A stretch of 57,712 nucleotides of DNA from assembly GCA_024403795.1 (NCBI GenBank), contig JAKSRD010000009.1:1-57712 (forward strand), given 5' to 3'. The notes beneath the pieces were generated by a model that had not been told where the DNA came from, made no database searches, and worked only from the letters and a program-made list of their open reading frames with translations. How positions within the stretch are numbered: the stretch's first letter is position 1; every line of letters begins with the position of its first letter. Below are positions 26,020-34,505 of this stretch, piece after piece. A program made the translations under genes and the position numbers. This stretch comes from Saccharofermentans sp. (GTDB taxonomy: Bacteria > Bacillota > Clostridia > Saccharofermentanales > Saccharofermentanaceae).

Positions 26020-26682
26020 TCAGTTATGATGCTTCTTGGCAGCAAGATGACGGAGAAGCACTCCGGCCGCCAAACCGACTGCTGCGATGACGATCCCTCC
26101 GATTACATATTCGTATGCGGATAAATAGAAATAGACCTTGAGATAACCGTCGCTGACAATAAGTTCTCTGTTGCTCGGAATGGTGAAGAATGTGATCGCG
26201 GCTATGATGATCGTCAGCCATTTGAGCTTACCGAAATAATCATTCTTTCCGATGACCATGGATACCGTAAACAGGAAGACCGGTAATAAGAAGTATCTGA
26301 TTACAAAAGGAATCGTTTGAGCATAATCTCCCGGCAGCACCATATGACTGCACAGAGATGCTATGAGTGTTAAGGCCCACACAAGAAAATAAGTCGATAC
26401 AAGTACTATCTTACTGAGATCCTTTTTTGCCTTAACCGTGTTTGTGCTTTCTTCAAGATACTCCTGATAAGTTTGATTCATTGATTTCTCCTCCTTAAGA
26501 AGGTGGTCAAGACTTACGGAATAGATATCACTCATCTTAATGACGCTTATGATGTCGGGGTAAGACTTATTGTTCTCCCAGTTGGAGATCGTCTGTCTGC
26601 TGACTCCGAGTAACTCGGCCACCTGTTCCTGAGTCATCCCGTGATCGTTACGCGCATTCTTGAGTTTGCTGCCTATTTCCAA
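26020..26682 (-). CDS. XRE-family regulator with membrane domain
   Basis: This protein of about 220 residues starts at a TTG at 26682 (LEIGSKLKNARN). The frame extends upstream to another TTG at 26730 without a good ribosome binding site. The HTH is MTQEQVAELLGVSRQTISNWENNKSYPD, followed by KMSDIYSVSLDHLLKEE. Four hydrophobic helices follow (about 95-215). This is a membrane-tethered Cro/CI-type regulator, common in clostridia and often linked to stress or peptide sensing. Its target is unknown and no partner gene is adjacent. Confidence 0.82.
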   Translation of the reverse strand: MEIGSKLKNARNDHGMTQEQVAELLGVSRQTISNWENNKSYPDIISVIKMSDIYSVSLDHLLKEEKSMNQTYQEYLEESTNTVKAKKDLSKIVLVSTYFLVWALTLIASLCSHMVLPGDYAQTIPFVIRYFLLPVFLFTVSMVIGKNDYFGKLKWLTIIIAAITFFTIPSNRELIVSDGYLKVYFYLSAYEYVIGGIVIAAVGLAAGVLLRHLAAKKHHN

Positions 26683-27082
26683 TTTCTGCCTGCCTTCTGT
26701 TGATATGCTCCGTGTCCGAAGCACTACCAACTTACAAAATCTATGGATCTTTCTCTATCAATATACTTTTCCATCGCTCGAAAATCACGTACAAATCCTT
26801 TTACATCGCCCTGTTTATTGCATTTTTGCGGGAGTTTTCGAAAGATAAATGTCGAATCTAAAAAATAATTTAATTTAAGTGCAACATTTTCCGCTGATGA
26901 ACTGTTTTCAGTGTGAAGGTACTACGAAGGAGTTATTCGAACAGGCAGTCAACATAAATTCAGCACTTATATGATTGCTAAGAGGATAATTCGGTTCTTT
27001 CTAGTATTCCCCCAAGAATAGCTGCGGGACGTCTTCTATTTGCACATCCCCGTTTGTTGGGCGTGATCGCAGCAGAAATGAT
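26683..27082. other. Intergenic region with no gene recognised
   Basis: It is AT-rich near 26740-26880. No open frame has a ribosome binding site and no repeat was seen. Confidence 0.4.
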
Positions 27083-27127
27083 AAATGCCTATAAGGAATG
27101 TTCCGCAATCCTTATAGGCATTTTCGT
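27083..27127 (-). terminator. 15-bp perfect hairpin downstream of the RHH gene
   Basis: AAATGCCTATAAGGA (27083-27097) and TCCTTATAGGCATTT (27109-27123) pair perfectly. It lies 19 bp beyond the stop of the minus-strand gene and is T-rich on both sides. Confidence 0.75.
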
Positions 27128-27145
27128 TTTGGTTGTGATAATAAC

Positions 27146-27328
27146 TCAGAATATGCTTCGTTTACTTTCGGGCCTGTCCAGATATTCAGTCAGGTACTTG
27201 TCCAGTATCTTCTCTGTTGCAACCGTTTTGGAGAGACCGGTCTCTTCGCAGAAAAGATCTAACTTATCGTAAACGGTCTTCTCGAGCTTCATGTTAACGA
27301 TCCTAGCGTCTTTTTTGATCTGTGCCAT
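27146..27328 (-). CDS. Small ribbon-helix-helix-like protein
   Basis: This 60-residue protein, MAQIKKDARIVNMKLEKTV..., has a short beta strand (RIVNMKL) and two helices, the layout of CopG/Arc-type DNA-binding proteins. AAGGAG lies 8 bases before the ATG, and a strong hairpin follows. Proteins of this kind often repress plasmid or toxin-antitoxin operons. No toxin partner is visible beside it. Confidence 0.75.
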   Translation of the reverse strand: MAQIKKDARIVNMKLEKTVYDKLDLFCEETGLSKTVATEKILDKYLTEYLDRPESKRSIF

Positions 27329-27364
27329 ATCGTTTGCTCCTTAATCGGTTGGGAAGATGCGATC

Positions 27365-28159
27365 TTACCAGTTGAAATCGTAGGTATGTCTTGCTATTAC
27401 AACATAGTTTGCAACATCTTCAGCAGACATTTCCGAGTTGCCGAGCATTGTTGATAATTCAAAGCTTACTTTGCCACCTGCGCTGATCGGATCAAGATAG
27501 GTATAACCGATGTCAAGGATCTTTCCTTCGCTGTCAAAGAATATTGCAGTAACAGTTGCATTGATATGGTTGGTTTCTTCTGTAGTATTGTTTGTTACTC
27601 TTCCGGTTACCTTAACCCCGCCATAGTCACCATCTCTAAGATCAAGATCAGAGACCTCATATTCGATAATGGCTTCAGCCCCCTTTGTTGCTATCTCCAG
27701 AGAGAAGTTAGGAACAAGATTGATTCCGTTTTCGAGTGATACACCGTCATCAATTAATCCGTCGTTGAAGAAGTATCCCTTCTCACCGGGAGCAATTACA
27801 TCAGGAGATTTTGATATCATTTTCTCTGTCTGAAGAAGATGACCGTCATTGTCTTCGAAATCGAATGTGCACTCTTTAAGGTAGATGTATGTCGAACCGG
27901 TATTTGTGATCTCGATAATACCGACATATTCTTCGTTGTCTATAGAATTGGTATAGTGTAAGAAAGTAGTATTTGTAATCTCATACTCTACTTTTGCTTC
28001 TTCTGTTGTCGTTGTTTCTTCTGTTGTCTCTGCAATAGTAACGCTTCCGGTCTCCTTAGAGTTACTTGAGCCGGATGATCCCGATGCCATTGCCATTCCT
28101 GCGAACATGCATACTGCAAGGCTGGTGCATACTGTTCTGACTAAAATACTATTCTTCAT
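27365..28159 (-). CDS. Secreted protein with FxLYD-like domains
   Basis: This 264-residue protein has an N-terminal signal segment, a Thr/Glu-rich linker (about 40-55) and two beta-rich domains. These include VGIIEITNTGSTYIYLKECTF and GGVKVTGRVTNNTTEETNHI..VTAIFFDSEGKIL. The second matches the FxLYD pattern found in extracellular clostridial proteins. No lipobox Cys follows the signal segment. GGAGG lies inside the 3' end of the upstream VanZ-like gene and the frames overlap by 11 bp, so translation is coupled. Exposed on or released from the cell surface. Confidence 0.72.
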   Translation of the reverse strand: MKNSILVRTVCTSLAVCMFAGMAMASGSSGSSNSKETGSVTIAETTEETTTTEEAKVEYEITNTTFLHYTNSIDNEEYVGIIEITNTGSTYIYLKECTFDFEDNDGHLLQTEKMISKSPDVIAPGEKGYFFNDGLIDDGVSLENGINLVPNFSLEIATKGAEAIIEYEVSDLDLRDGDYGGVKVTGRVTNNTTEETNHINATVTAIFFDSEGKILDIGYTYLDPISAGGKVSFELSTMLGNSEMSAEDVANYVVIARHTYDFNW

Positions 28160-28574
28160 TTTTGAACCTCCGTTCTAAGATCTGTGTTATGAATAGGGCA
28201 ACGAATGCTGCGAGTAATTCGACGGCGATATCCAACGGGTCAAAAGTTCCGTGAATTGAATCGAGCAGTTGGATAAGTTCGAGGATTATCGCGACCGTAC
28301 AGGTCACCGCTATTACTGTTACTTCGTGTTTGCCTTTGAGTTTGTCACCGAGAGTCAATCTGAAGCAGAAGAACATTGCGTATGCCCACAAAAAATCACA
28401 GGCATGGTTCCTTATTAACGGCGGGTAATCAATTGGTTTTATTGTTGAACGAAGACCGCAAAAAACATCAGACACATAGCTATTTTCTGCCTTCGTCACA
28501 TAAATGATCAATCCGCAGATAAGAGGAAAAATCATGTTCAGAGCAAACAGCACATTCCTTCTCGGTACTGACAT
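28149..28574 (-). CDS. VanZ-like membrane protein
   Basis: This 141-residue protein has four hydrophobic helices. The FLWAYAMFF...ILELIQLLDSIHGTFDPLDI pattern is typical of VanZ-like proteins (E-x-x-Q near a DPxDI loop). The start at 28574 has AAAGGAGG directly upstream; the longer frame from 28589 would start within that site. It forms an operon with the FxLYD protein gene. A palindrome GTATGCT-GGC-AGCATAC lies about 95 bp upstream and is shared with the HTH gene. Confidence 0.75.
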   Translation of the reverse strand: MSVPRRNVLFALNMIFPLICGLIIYVTKAENSYVSDVFCGLRSTIKPIDYPPLIRNHACDFLWAYAMFFCFRLTLGDKLKGKHEVTVIAVTCTVAIILELIQLLDSIHGTFDPLDIAVELLAAFVALFITQILERRFKNEE

Positions 28575-28666
28575 ATAACCTCCTTTCATGAAAAATGTAG
28601 AACGTTATACAATCGTGTATCTTTTTGTTGCTTGCCTGAATATTAGCATCGGCAAAAAAGCGTTTG

Positions 28667-28683
28667 GTATGCTGGCAGCATAC
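28667..28683. promoter_or_regulatory. Palindromic operator 1
   Basis: GTATGCT-GGC-AGCATAC. The same palindrome occurs at 29282-29298, each about 57-60 bp upstream of a conserved ATACAATC box that overlaps the presumed -10 region on the minus strand. Confidence 0.6.
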
Positions 28684-28760
28684 AAATAGGCGCCGTAGCG
28701 GAAGTGATGTTAATAGGAAAGTTTAGCGGGTGACTGTTATCGCGGATGTCTCGAAAAAGA

Positions 28761-29189
28761 TCAGTTGAGACACTCCAGTCCGTGCTCATTAAGGCTCACA
28801 TTTAAGTCCATGATGCTCTTCTTGTTCGTGATGGCATATATGATGAGACTGTCACGGCGGCTCTTGGCATAAAGCGCGCCTTCCTGTGCTATCGCGAGAG
28901 CGCGCTGACATTCGGGAAGTGACATCCTGCAACCGATTGCAATCGCAATGATCTTGTCTCTTCCCGGCTTTTTACTGCCGTCCATTATCTGGTAGATATA
29001 ATTTCTGTCGATGCTGCATTCGCGTTGCAACTCTGCAATGCTCATGCCTTTTTTGGAAATAACAGCTTTGATGTATGCGCTGAAATCGTTGGGATACTTG
29101 TCGCAGATATCTTCGAGATATTTCTCAAGTTCTTCCGGCGTGTCAATTGAAGTCAGCTTCGCCATCAAATCTCCGGTTTTGTCTGACAT
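28761..29189 (-). CDS. HTH protein, paralogue 1
   Basis: This 142-residue protein has an N-terminal helical segment (TPEELEKYLEDICDKYP) and an XRE-like HTH, MSIAELQRECSIDRNYIYQIMDGSKKPGRDKII. The C-terminal half contains CQRALAIAQEGALYAKSRRDSLIIYAI. AAGGCGG lies before the ATG. It is a close paralogue of the gene at 29360-29791, and a palindromic operator lies just upstream. It is probably a DNA-binding regulator of itself and of the VanZ/FxLYD operon. Confidence 0.78.
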   Translation of the reverse strand: MSDKTGDLMAKLTSIDTPEELEKYLEDICDKYPNDFSAYIKAVISKKGMSIAELQRECSIDRNYIYQIMDGSKKPGRDKIIAIAIGCRMSLPECQRALAIAQEGALYAKSRRDSLIIYAITNKKSIMDLNVSLNEHGLECLN

Positions 29190-29281
29190 ATAACCGCCTT
29201 TCGTAAAAAATGTTGAATGTCATACAATCACGCATCTTGGCAATGCCCGCACGAATTCTATCAAAGGCGCTATTTTGTTTG

Positions 29282-29298
29282 GTATGCTGATAGCATAC
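29282..29298. promoter_or_regulatory. Palindromic operator 2
   Basis: GTATGCT-GAT-AGCATAC, upstream of HTH paralogue 1. The flanking sequence 29205-29238 (AAAAATGTTGAATGTCATA...) resembles 28591-28624, so the whole promoter region is duplicated. Confidence 0.6.
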
Positions 29299-29359
29299 AT
29301 AAATAATCCCCGTTCTGCCGTGGCAGAATGGGGATCAAGATTCATGGATCAAGTTGAAG

Positions 29360-29791
29360 TCATTCGAGCATGCCGCATCCGTTTTTTTCGAAGAGGTCGT
29401 TCAGTTCTCTGATGCTCAGATGGTTGTTGATGGCATAGATGATGAGGCTGTCACGACGGCTCTTGGCGTAGAGTATTCCTGCCTGAGCTATCTCAAGTGC
29501 ACGCTGACATTCAGGAAGTGTCATTTTACAGGCTATGGCTATGGAAATGATCTTGTCTCTTCCCGGCTTTTTACTGCCGTCCATTATCTGGTAGATATAG
29601 GTTCTGGAGTTGGAGATCCGGCACTCTCGCTGCAGATCGGCTATGCTCATGTTTTTCTCGTTAAGAATGGCTTGAATGTAGTCTTTGAAATTCTTCGGAT
29701 ACTTGTCGATCTCTTCGAGATACTTTTCGAGCTCTTCCGGTGTGTCAGTGGAAGTTAATCTTGCCATAAGATTTTCTGTTTTGTCTGTCAT
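29360..29791 (-). CDS. HTH protein, paralogue 2
   Basis: This protein of about 143 residues starts at 29791 (MTDKTENLM) behind GGAAGGT. It has the same architecture as its neighbour: TDTPEELEKYLEEIDKYP, HTH MSIADLQRECRISNSRTYIYQIMDGSKKPGRDKI, and CQRALEIAQAGILYAKSRRDSLIIYAINNH. It lies head to head with the kinase gene, with only 30 bp between starts. It has no copy of the palindromic operator upstream, so regulation of the two paralogues may have diverged. Confidence 0.78.
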   Translation of the reverse strand: MTDKTENLMARLTSTDTPEELEKYLEEIDKYPKNFKDYIQAILNEKNMSIADLQRECRISNSRTYIYQIMDGSKKPGRDKIISIAIACKMTLPECQRALEIAQAGILYAKSRRDSLIIYAINNHLSIRELNDLFEKNGCGMLE

Positions 29792-29821
29792 AGCACTACC
29801 TTCCGGATGTATAATCATTAT

Positions 29822-30847
29822 ATGGAAAACATTCTCGAATACAAAGAATTATATCACTACGACGATAAGAGAAGTCTGATCATGAACAAAATGACAGGCG
29901 ATGTTCGTATGATGAAGAGACTTAAGTACTACGATATAGAAGTATATAAGTATCTCGCCGAGAATACGATACCGCACATTCCGAAGGTATATTCATATGA
30001 GGTTTGTGAGGATAAGAGCTTGTTGGTTACTGAAGAGGTGGTGCAGGGCAACACATTCGATGTGATCATATCCGATTACAACATGAAGGATAAAGATAAG
30101 CTGAAATATTTCTTTGCTTTGCTTGAAGGACTGACATATCTTCACAATGCGCCGAAGCCGATAATCCACAGAGACTTAAAGCCTTCTAACATTATGGTTA
30201 CTGACAGAGACGAAGTCATGATCCTCGATTATGATGCAGCCAAGATCTATAAACCTCACAGTGACGGCGATACTACATTCCTCGGTACCGAAGGCGTTGC
30301 CGCTCCGGAACAGTATGGCTTTATGCAGTCAGATCCGAGGAGCGATATCTATGCGGTAGGGAAGATGCTTGCAGCAGCATTTCCGAATAATACCAATATT
30401 CAGCAGATCGCGAGCAAGGCTACGAGTTTTGATCCTAAGAACCGCTATATCAGCGCATCGGAATTGGCAGATGCGCTGGACGATAAATTGACTCCGGGGA
30501 AGAGAGTTAAGAGATTACTTCCCATGCCGGGATTCAGAACGCGCAAATGGTGGAAGATCCTGTTGGCGATCCTGTGTTATCCGACCATCATTTATTTTTA
30601 TCTCTTCTTCCTCATGCAGGCCAAGACCACATATGATCTGGTAAGTGGGGCCATTGAGCTGGCAATATTTATTTATGTCGTGATCGACACGTTGTTCTCA
30701 TGGACCGGATTCTTCGATTTCCTGCCGTTCAGTTACAGCAGGCATTTTATATTGCGATATTTTATCAAATTGTTGTTTATCGGATTTATAGTATTCATGT
30801 TGGTGTTTGCTGACGTTTGTACCCGAATGTTGATCTTCGGATTCTGA
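29822..30847 (+). CDS. Membrane-anchored serine/threonine protein kinase
   Basis: This 341-residue protein has a kinase domain (1-230) with the catalytic loop HRDLKPSNIM, DYD replacing the DFG motif (ILDYDAAK) and AAPEQYGF as the APE motif. No glycine-rich loop is obvious, as in a common clostridial kinase subfamily. Three or four C-terminal hydrophobic helices anchor it. The start at 29822 is preferred over 29807; neither has a Shine-Dalgarno. A TATAAT at 29810-29815 would start transcription almost at the ATG, so the message may be leaderless. Divergent from HTH paralogue 2. Confidence 0.82.
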   Translation: MENILEYKELYHYDDKRSLIMNKMTGDVRMMKRLKYYDIEVYKYLAENTIPHIPKVYSYEVCEDKSLLVTEEVVQGNTFDVIISDYNMKDKDKLKYFFALLEGLTYLHNAPKPIIHRDLKPSNIMVTDRDEVMILDYDAAKIYKPHSDGDTTFLGTEGVAAPEQYGFMQSDPRSDIYAVGKMLAAAFPNNTNIQQIASKATSFDPKNRYISASELADALDDKLTPGKRVKRLLPMPGFRTRKWWKILLAILCYPTIIYFYLFFLMQAKTTYDLVSGAIELAIFIYVVIDTLFSWTGFFDFLPFSYSRHFILRYFIKLLFIGFIVFMLVFADVCTRMLIFGF

Positions 30848-30848
30848 T

Positions 30849-30885
30849 AAAAAAACTGTCTCAAATGAAAACTCACTTGAGACAG
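30849..30885 (-). terminator. Terminator for the minus-strand zinc-ribbon gene
   Basis: CTGTCTCAA (30856-30864) and TTGAGACAG (30877-30885). On the minus strand the stem is followed by seven T. Confidence 0.85.
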
Positions 30886-30917
30886 CCTCTTATCAATCAA
30901 TCTTTGATTTGACGCCA

Positions 30918-31250
30918 TTAGTTCATCATTATGGTAGAACACGCTTCTAAAACCACGGCAATAATGGATACTATTAAGCCTACGATGGCACCGTTCTTTG
31001 CTTTAGAAGCGGCGTCGGGCATCTTGGGTTGAAGAACTCCGCCAAGAATAAAACCTGCGATGAAGTTTATGAAGCCGATCCACCACCAGCCGCTTGAGGC
31101 AACACCATAATTTACGCCTGATGCACTCCTGTAAGTGCTTCCGGTGCTGCTTGAAGTAACATTGTCACTACCCCATAATCTTCTTCCGCATTCAGAACAT
31201 GCACCTGCCGTATCTGCATTCGGTGCTCCACAATACTCGCAATATTGCAT
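30918..31250 (-). CDS. Zinc-ribbon protein with two TM helices
   Basis: This 110-residue protein has an N-terminal ribbon CEYCGAPN...CSECGRRL, a Ser/Thr-rich linker, and two hydrophobic helices near residues 55-72 and 88-108. GGAGGGG lies 7 bases before the ATG, and a strong terminator follows. It belongs to the small zinc-ribbon membrane protein type common in clostridia. Function unknown. Confidence 0.75.
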   Translation of the reverse strand: MQYCEYCGAPNADTAGACSECGRRLWGSDNVTSSSTGSTYRSASGVNYGVASSGWWWIGFINFIAGFILGGVLQPKMPDAASKAKNGAIVGLIVSIIAVVLEACSTIMMN

Positions 31251-31500
31251 ATCTACCCCTCCGAAATAGAATTCCGAACAGTTATCTTCATATCTGTCCG
31301 TTAGTGAGAGTATAGCAAATGAGGGTTATTGTTACCATAAGCCCGAACAAAGTTTTCGATCGAAAAAGTCAGAAATCTGATATTAAACCGGCCGGATTAC
31401 CTAGTATAATAAAAATTCGTGTGAATAGAGGGAATGAGAGATTTACCGATTGCTTGGTGAGTCTGCATATTATCAGTGAAAGGGTTATTGGGTAGGCTTT

Positions 31501-32130
31501 ATGGTGACTATAAGTCAGAGAGTCAGAACTATAGTTTTGGCAGTGATCTTTTGTTTTTTGACTGCATTGGCTGTTTTCTTGATTGTTCAGAACATGAATG
31601 TCTCGCAGATTACCGTAAATAAAGTTACACGTAAATGTCCATATGATATACCCGAGAATTATCAGTGGACTTTGTATCCCGATGATAATATTCTCGGATT
31701 AACGGCGTCCATGTGCGTCGGCGATGCAGGCAAGACGTCCTTAATACTGGTTTTCGATTTCTCCAAGGCTACTGACGGGGTAGAGGAAGCAATTGAGAAG
31801 AGCGATGATTTTGTTGCAGGCTTCGGTTCACAGGTTGATCCGGGTGCATTTTTTGACAGCAAGGAAGTCATCAGTAAGGGTGCTTATACATATGTAAAAG
31901 TCAGATTCGATAGTGCCGCTTCTCTTAGTGATGTCAATTTCTATCGCGGACAGGATATTATGCAACGCAAAGTCGAACTCGAGATCAATAACGGTGAAGT
32001 CATCAAATTAAAGTACTTTGCCGATAAGGAGAGCGGCAAGGAGGGTTACTATCTCGGACAGACATATTTCTCGAACGATTCGGTTTGGGGTGAACCCGGT
32101 TACTCTGAAGTCGTAAAGGATGTGCTGTAA
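31501..32130 (+). CDS. Single-TM extracytoplasmic protein, unknown
   Basis: This 209-residue protein has one N-terminal transmembrane helix (residues 8-30) and an extracytoplasmic alpha/beta domain. It has no Cys lipobox. A TATAAT at 31405-31410 may be its -10, and the ribosome binding site is weak (GGGTAGG). I do not recognise the family. It is convergent with the next gene, with 9 bp between stops. Confidence 0.65.
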   Translation: MVTISQRVRTIVLAVIFCFLTALAVFLIVQNMNVSQITVNKVTRKCPYDIPENYQWTLYPDDNILGLTASMCVGDAGKTSLILVFDFSKATDGVEEAIEKSDDFVAGFGSQVDPGAFFDSKEVISKGAYTYVKVRFDSAASLSDVNFYRGQDIMQRKVELEINNGEVIKLKYFADKESGKEGYYLGQTYFSNDSVWGEPGYSEVVKDVL

Positions 32131-32139
32131 TCGTACTGA

Positions 32140-32793
32140 TTACAACTGATATTTCTCGGAGGACATGCCGGCCATCATCTCGAGTGCTTCTTTGAAGTTT
32201 TGAACGCTGTTTTCCTCGAGAAGATTTTTGGCTTTGAACATGGATGAGCTGTTCCTGAATCTTTCCGGGATCAATTCATTGAATTGAGATACTTCCATAT
32301 AAAGATTAGCTCTGGATTTCCTGAGCTCCTCGCATCTTGTGATCTCCTGGACTCTTCTTTGAGTTACGTAGTCTGATACGGCGTCTGTTGATTCTTTGGC
32401 TGCCTTGCGCTTCACAGTCGCACAGATGGCGCCGATGCCGACGATCAAGATCGGAAGAATGTAGTTTGCTATGTTGAACAGCCAATATACGAAGAGCCTC
32501 TCATCATCTTCTATTCTCGTGACTATTCCTATAACTCCGAGGGTAAAATATGTCGCACCTCCGGCAATGAGAAAAGGGGCGAAATAACGGAACCAGGCAC
32601 GCTGTTTATTTGTACAGACGATCGGTCTGTTAACGGTCCGCTCGATGGTGGCGATATCAGAATCCATCTTCTCCAGTTTGTCGTATTTATCTCTGAGTGT
32701 CTCAGCAAGTGCGATACTCTCATTGATATTTAATGAAGAACCGGCTGATGGTCCGGCATAATAGATCGATCCGTAAGCATTATTAAAATTCAT
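32140..32793 (-). CDS. Two-TM coiled-coil protein, paralogue A
   Basis: This 217-residue protein starts at MNFNNAYGS (32793) because AGGGGGAC lies just upstream; the frame from 32856 has none. It has an N-terminal helix (LAETLRDKYDKLEKMDSD), two transmembrane segments, a coiled coil and a C-terminal motif LIPERFRNSSSMFKAKNLLEENSVQNFKEALEMM. The C-terminal motif matches the two proteins at 35672 and 36429. Unlike them it lacks a zinc ribbon. Function unknown. Confidence 0.7.
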   Translation of the reverse strand: MNFNNAYGSIYYAGPSAGSSLNINESIALAETLRDKYDKLEKMDSDIATIERTVNRPIVCTNKQRAWFRYFAPFLIAGGATYFTLGVIGIVTRIEDDERLFVYWLFNIANYILPILIVGIGAICATVKRKAAKESTDAVSDYVTQRRVQEITRCEELRKSRANLYMEVSQFNELIPERFRNSSSMFKAKNLLEENSVQNFKEALEMMAGMSSEKYQL

Positions 32794-32957
32794 GAATCTG
32801 TCCCCCTTGCTTAATCCGCCATTGATTCTAACATAAATACCTTTTCTCCAAAACATGGCGATATATGGAGCAGGATGCCGAAGGTCTTGTTCCTCTTTTG
32901 TAGTAGTTGACTAAGGTGATATAATTCCCTCATTAAGAGATTAATGGGGGTATATAT

Positions 32958-34172
32958 ATGAGGATCAATTTCAAAAAGTTATTAGCTGCCGGCATGGCTG
33001 CGGGTATGCTGTTATCCGTCGGAGGCTGTGATGCGGCTACCATGGAATCTTTGCAGAACGAGATAGAGGATCTCGAAGAGAAGATAGAAGATCTTGAAGA
33101 GACCATTGAGAGCTACGAGAAAGCTGCGGAATCTACGCCTTCTGAGACTTCCGAGACAACGACAGAGTCTAAGCCGGACGGAAAGAATGCTCCCATCGGT
33201 AAAGTCGGCGTAGCATTGCCTACGGATGAACTGATGAGATGGGCCAATGACGGTATGGCAATAAAGGAAGCACTGGAGCAGGCTAACTGCGAAGTCGATC
33301 TTGAATATGCGCAAAATGATGTTGCCGTACAGGTCGCGCAGATCGAGACAATGGCGCTCGGCGGCTGCAATACCATCATCGTTGCTGCGATCGACTCTGT
33401 CTCATTGAGCAAGGTCCTTGAGGTGGCAAAGGAGAACGGTGTAACGGTGATCGCTTATGACCGTTTCATCCGTGACACTGAGAATGTGGATTACTATGTT
33501 ACTTTTGACAACTATGCGGTAGGAAGCCTTCAGGCGCAGTACGTTGTTGATTCTTTGGACCTTGAGCATAACAAGGGACCGTTCAACATCGAGTTCACGG
33601 CAGGTGATCCCGATGACTTCAATGCGAAGATGTTCTTTGAGGGCGCATACGATGTTCTCATGCCTTATATAGCCGCAGGTAAGCTCAAAGTAATCTCAGA
33701 TCAGTGCGAGTTCTTTGTAGTCGGCACAACCGGATGGCGAACAGAGATCGCAAAGACAAGGGCCGAGAATCTCATAGATTCTTACTATTCCGACGGCACG
33801 AATATCGATGCCTGGATATGTTCCAATGATTCAACTGCTCTCGGAGTTACACAGGCTCTTGAGGCTAAATACACCGGCACTTATCCGATCATCACCGGTC
33901 AGGACTGTGATCTTACGAACGTAAAGAACATAATCGCAGGAAAGCAGGCGATGTCCGTATTCAGAGATACGCGTACTCTTGCAGCACAGGCAGCGAGAAT
34001 GGCACTCCAGACATTCATGGATGAGTCTGTAGACGTTAACGATACAACTACTTGGGATAACGGCATGAAGGTCGTACCGACATACCTCTGCATGCCCATA
34101 TATGTTGATATCGACAACTACAAGGATGTTTTGATCAGTTCAGGATATTACAAAGAGAGTGATCTCACATAA
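32958..34172 (+). CDS. Orphan ChvE/XylF-like sugar-binding lipoprotein
   Basis: This 404-residue protein has a lipoprotein signal with SVGGC (Cys at 24). An acidic coiled coil follows (LQNEIEDLEEKIEDLEETIESYE), then a Thr/Ser linker and a periplasmic-binding protein type I domain. The domain has VGVALPTDELMRWANDG, AYDRFI and CSNDSTALGV. It resembles the binding proteins of multiple-sugar ABC transporters. No permease or ATPase gene is adjacent; instead the peptide and radical SAM genes follow with no terminator seen. The coiled coil between lipid and ligand domain is unusual for a transporter component. GGGGG lies 8-9 bases before the ATG. Confidence 0.8.
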   Translation: MRINFKKLLAAGMAAGMLLSVGGCDAATMESLQNEIEDLEEKIEDLEETIESYEKAAESTPSETSETTTESKPDGKNAPIGKVGVALPTDELMRWANDGMAIKEALEQANCEVDLEYAQNDVAVQVAQIETMALGGCNTIIVAAIDSVSLSKVLEVAKENGVTVIAYDRFIRDTENVDYYVTFDNYAVGSLQAQYVVDSLDLEHNKGPFNIEFTAGDPDDFNAKMFFEGAYDVLMPYIAAGKLKVISDQCEFFVVGTTGWRTEIAKTRAENLIDSYYSDGTNIDAWICSNDSTALGVTQALEAKYTGTYPIITGQDCDLTNVKNIIAGKQAMSVFRDTRTLAAQAARMALQTFMDESVDVNDTTTWDNGMKVVPTYLCMPIYVDIDNYKDVLISSGYYKESDLT

Positions 34173-34246
34173 GAACAATGGTCTTTGCAACATTCAGACA
34201 TATTAATCTGTATTCAGAGTAAAGAAATTGTTTGGAGGAAGATTAT

Positions 34247-34498
34247 ATGAAGATAGATCCTAAGCATGATTATAAAAAACCGTTGTATGCCATCGGTGCA
34301 GCAGCTCTTATCGGCGCCTCGGCGATCTTGGGTGCTGCATGCACAGATCCGCTGGCATACGGAGGTGAAACAGAAACACAAGTGACAAGGGAAAACGAAA
34401 GATGTAAACCCGATGCCGACAAAGAAACGGTCCTGGTGGGTGAGATGACGATCGAGACAGATATCGAATTAGCCGGTGATGTAGCGGAAGAGACTTGA
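34247..34498 (+). CDS. Small peptide beside radical SAM enzyme (putative precursor)
   Basis: This 83-residue protein starts at the ATG at 34247, with GGAGGA at 34234-34239; a TTG at 34232 would overlap that site. The N-terminal part is MKIDPKHDYKKPLYAIGA, then a hydrophobic Ala/Gly/Ile run ending ILGAAC, which could be a lipobox. The polar C-terminal half has a second Cys and two similar segments, LVGEMTIETD and LAGDVAEET. It ends 7 bp before the radical SAM start. The arrangement suggests a modified peptide or a small lipoprotein handled by the enzyme. I know no confirmed homologue. Confidence 0.6.
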   Translation: MKIDPKHDYKKPLYAIGAAALIGASAILGAACTDPLAYGGETETQVTRENERCKPDADKETVLVGEMTIETDIELAGDVAEET

Positions 34499-34505
34499 TC
34501 CTGAT

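Noticed and set aside
27146..27328. Toxin-antitoxin pair around the ribbon-helix-helix gene
   Set aside because: No toxin-like ORF is adjacent on either side, and the gene is flanked by a terminator hairpin and an unrelated surface-protein operon.
32126..32144. Small hairpin TGTAATC/GATTACA over two convergent stops
   Set aside because: It is only 7 bp, AT-rich and without a T tract, so it is not counted as a terminator.
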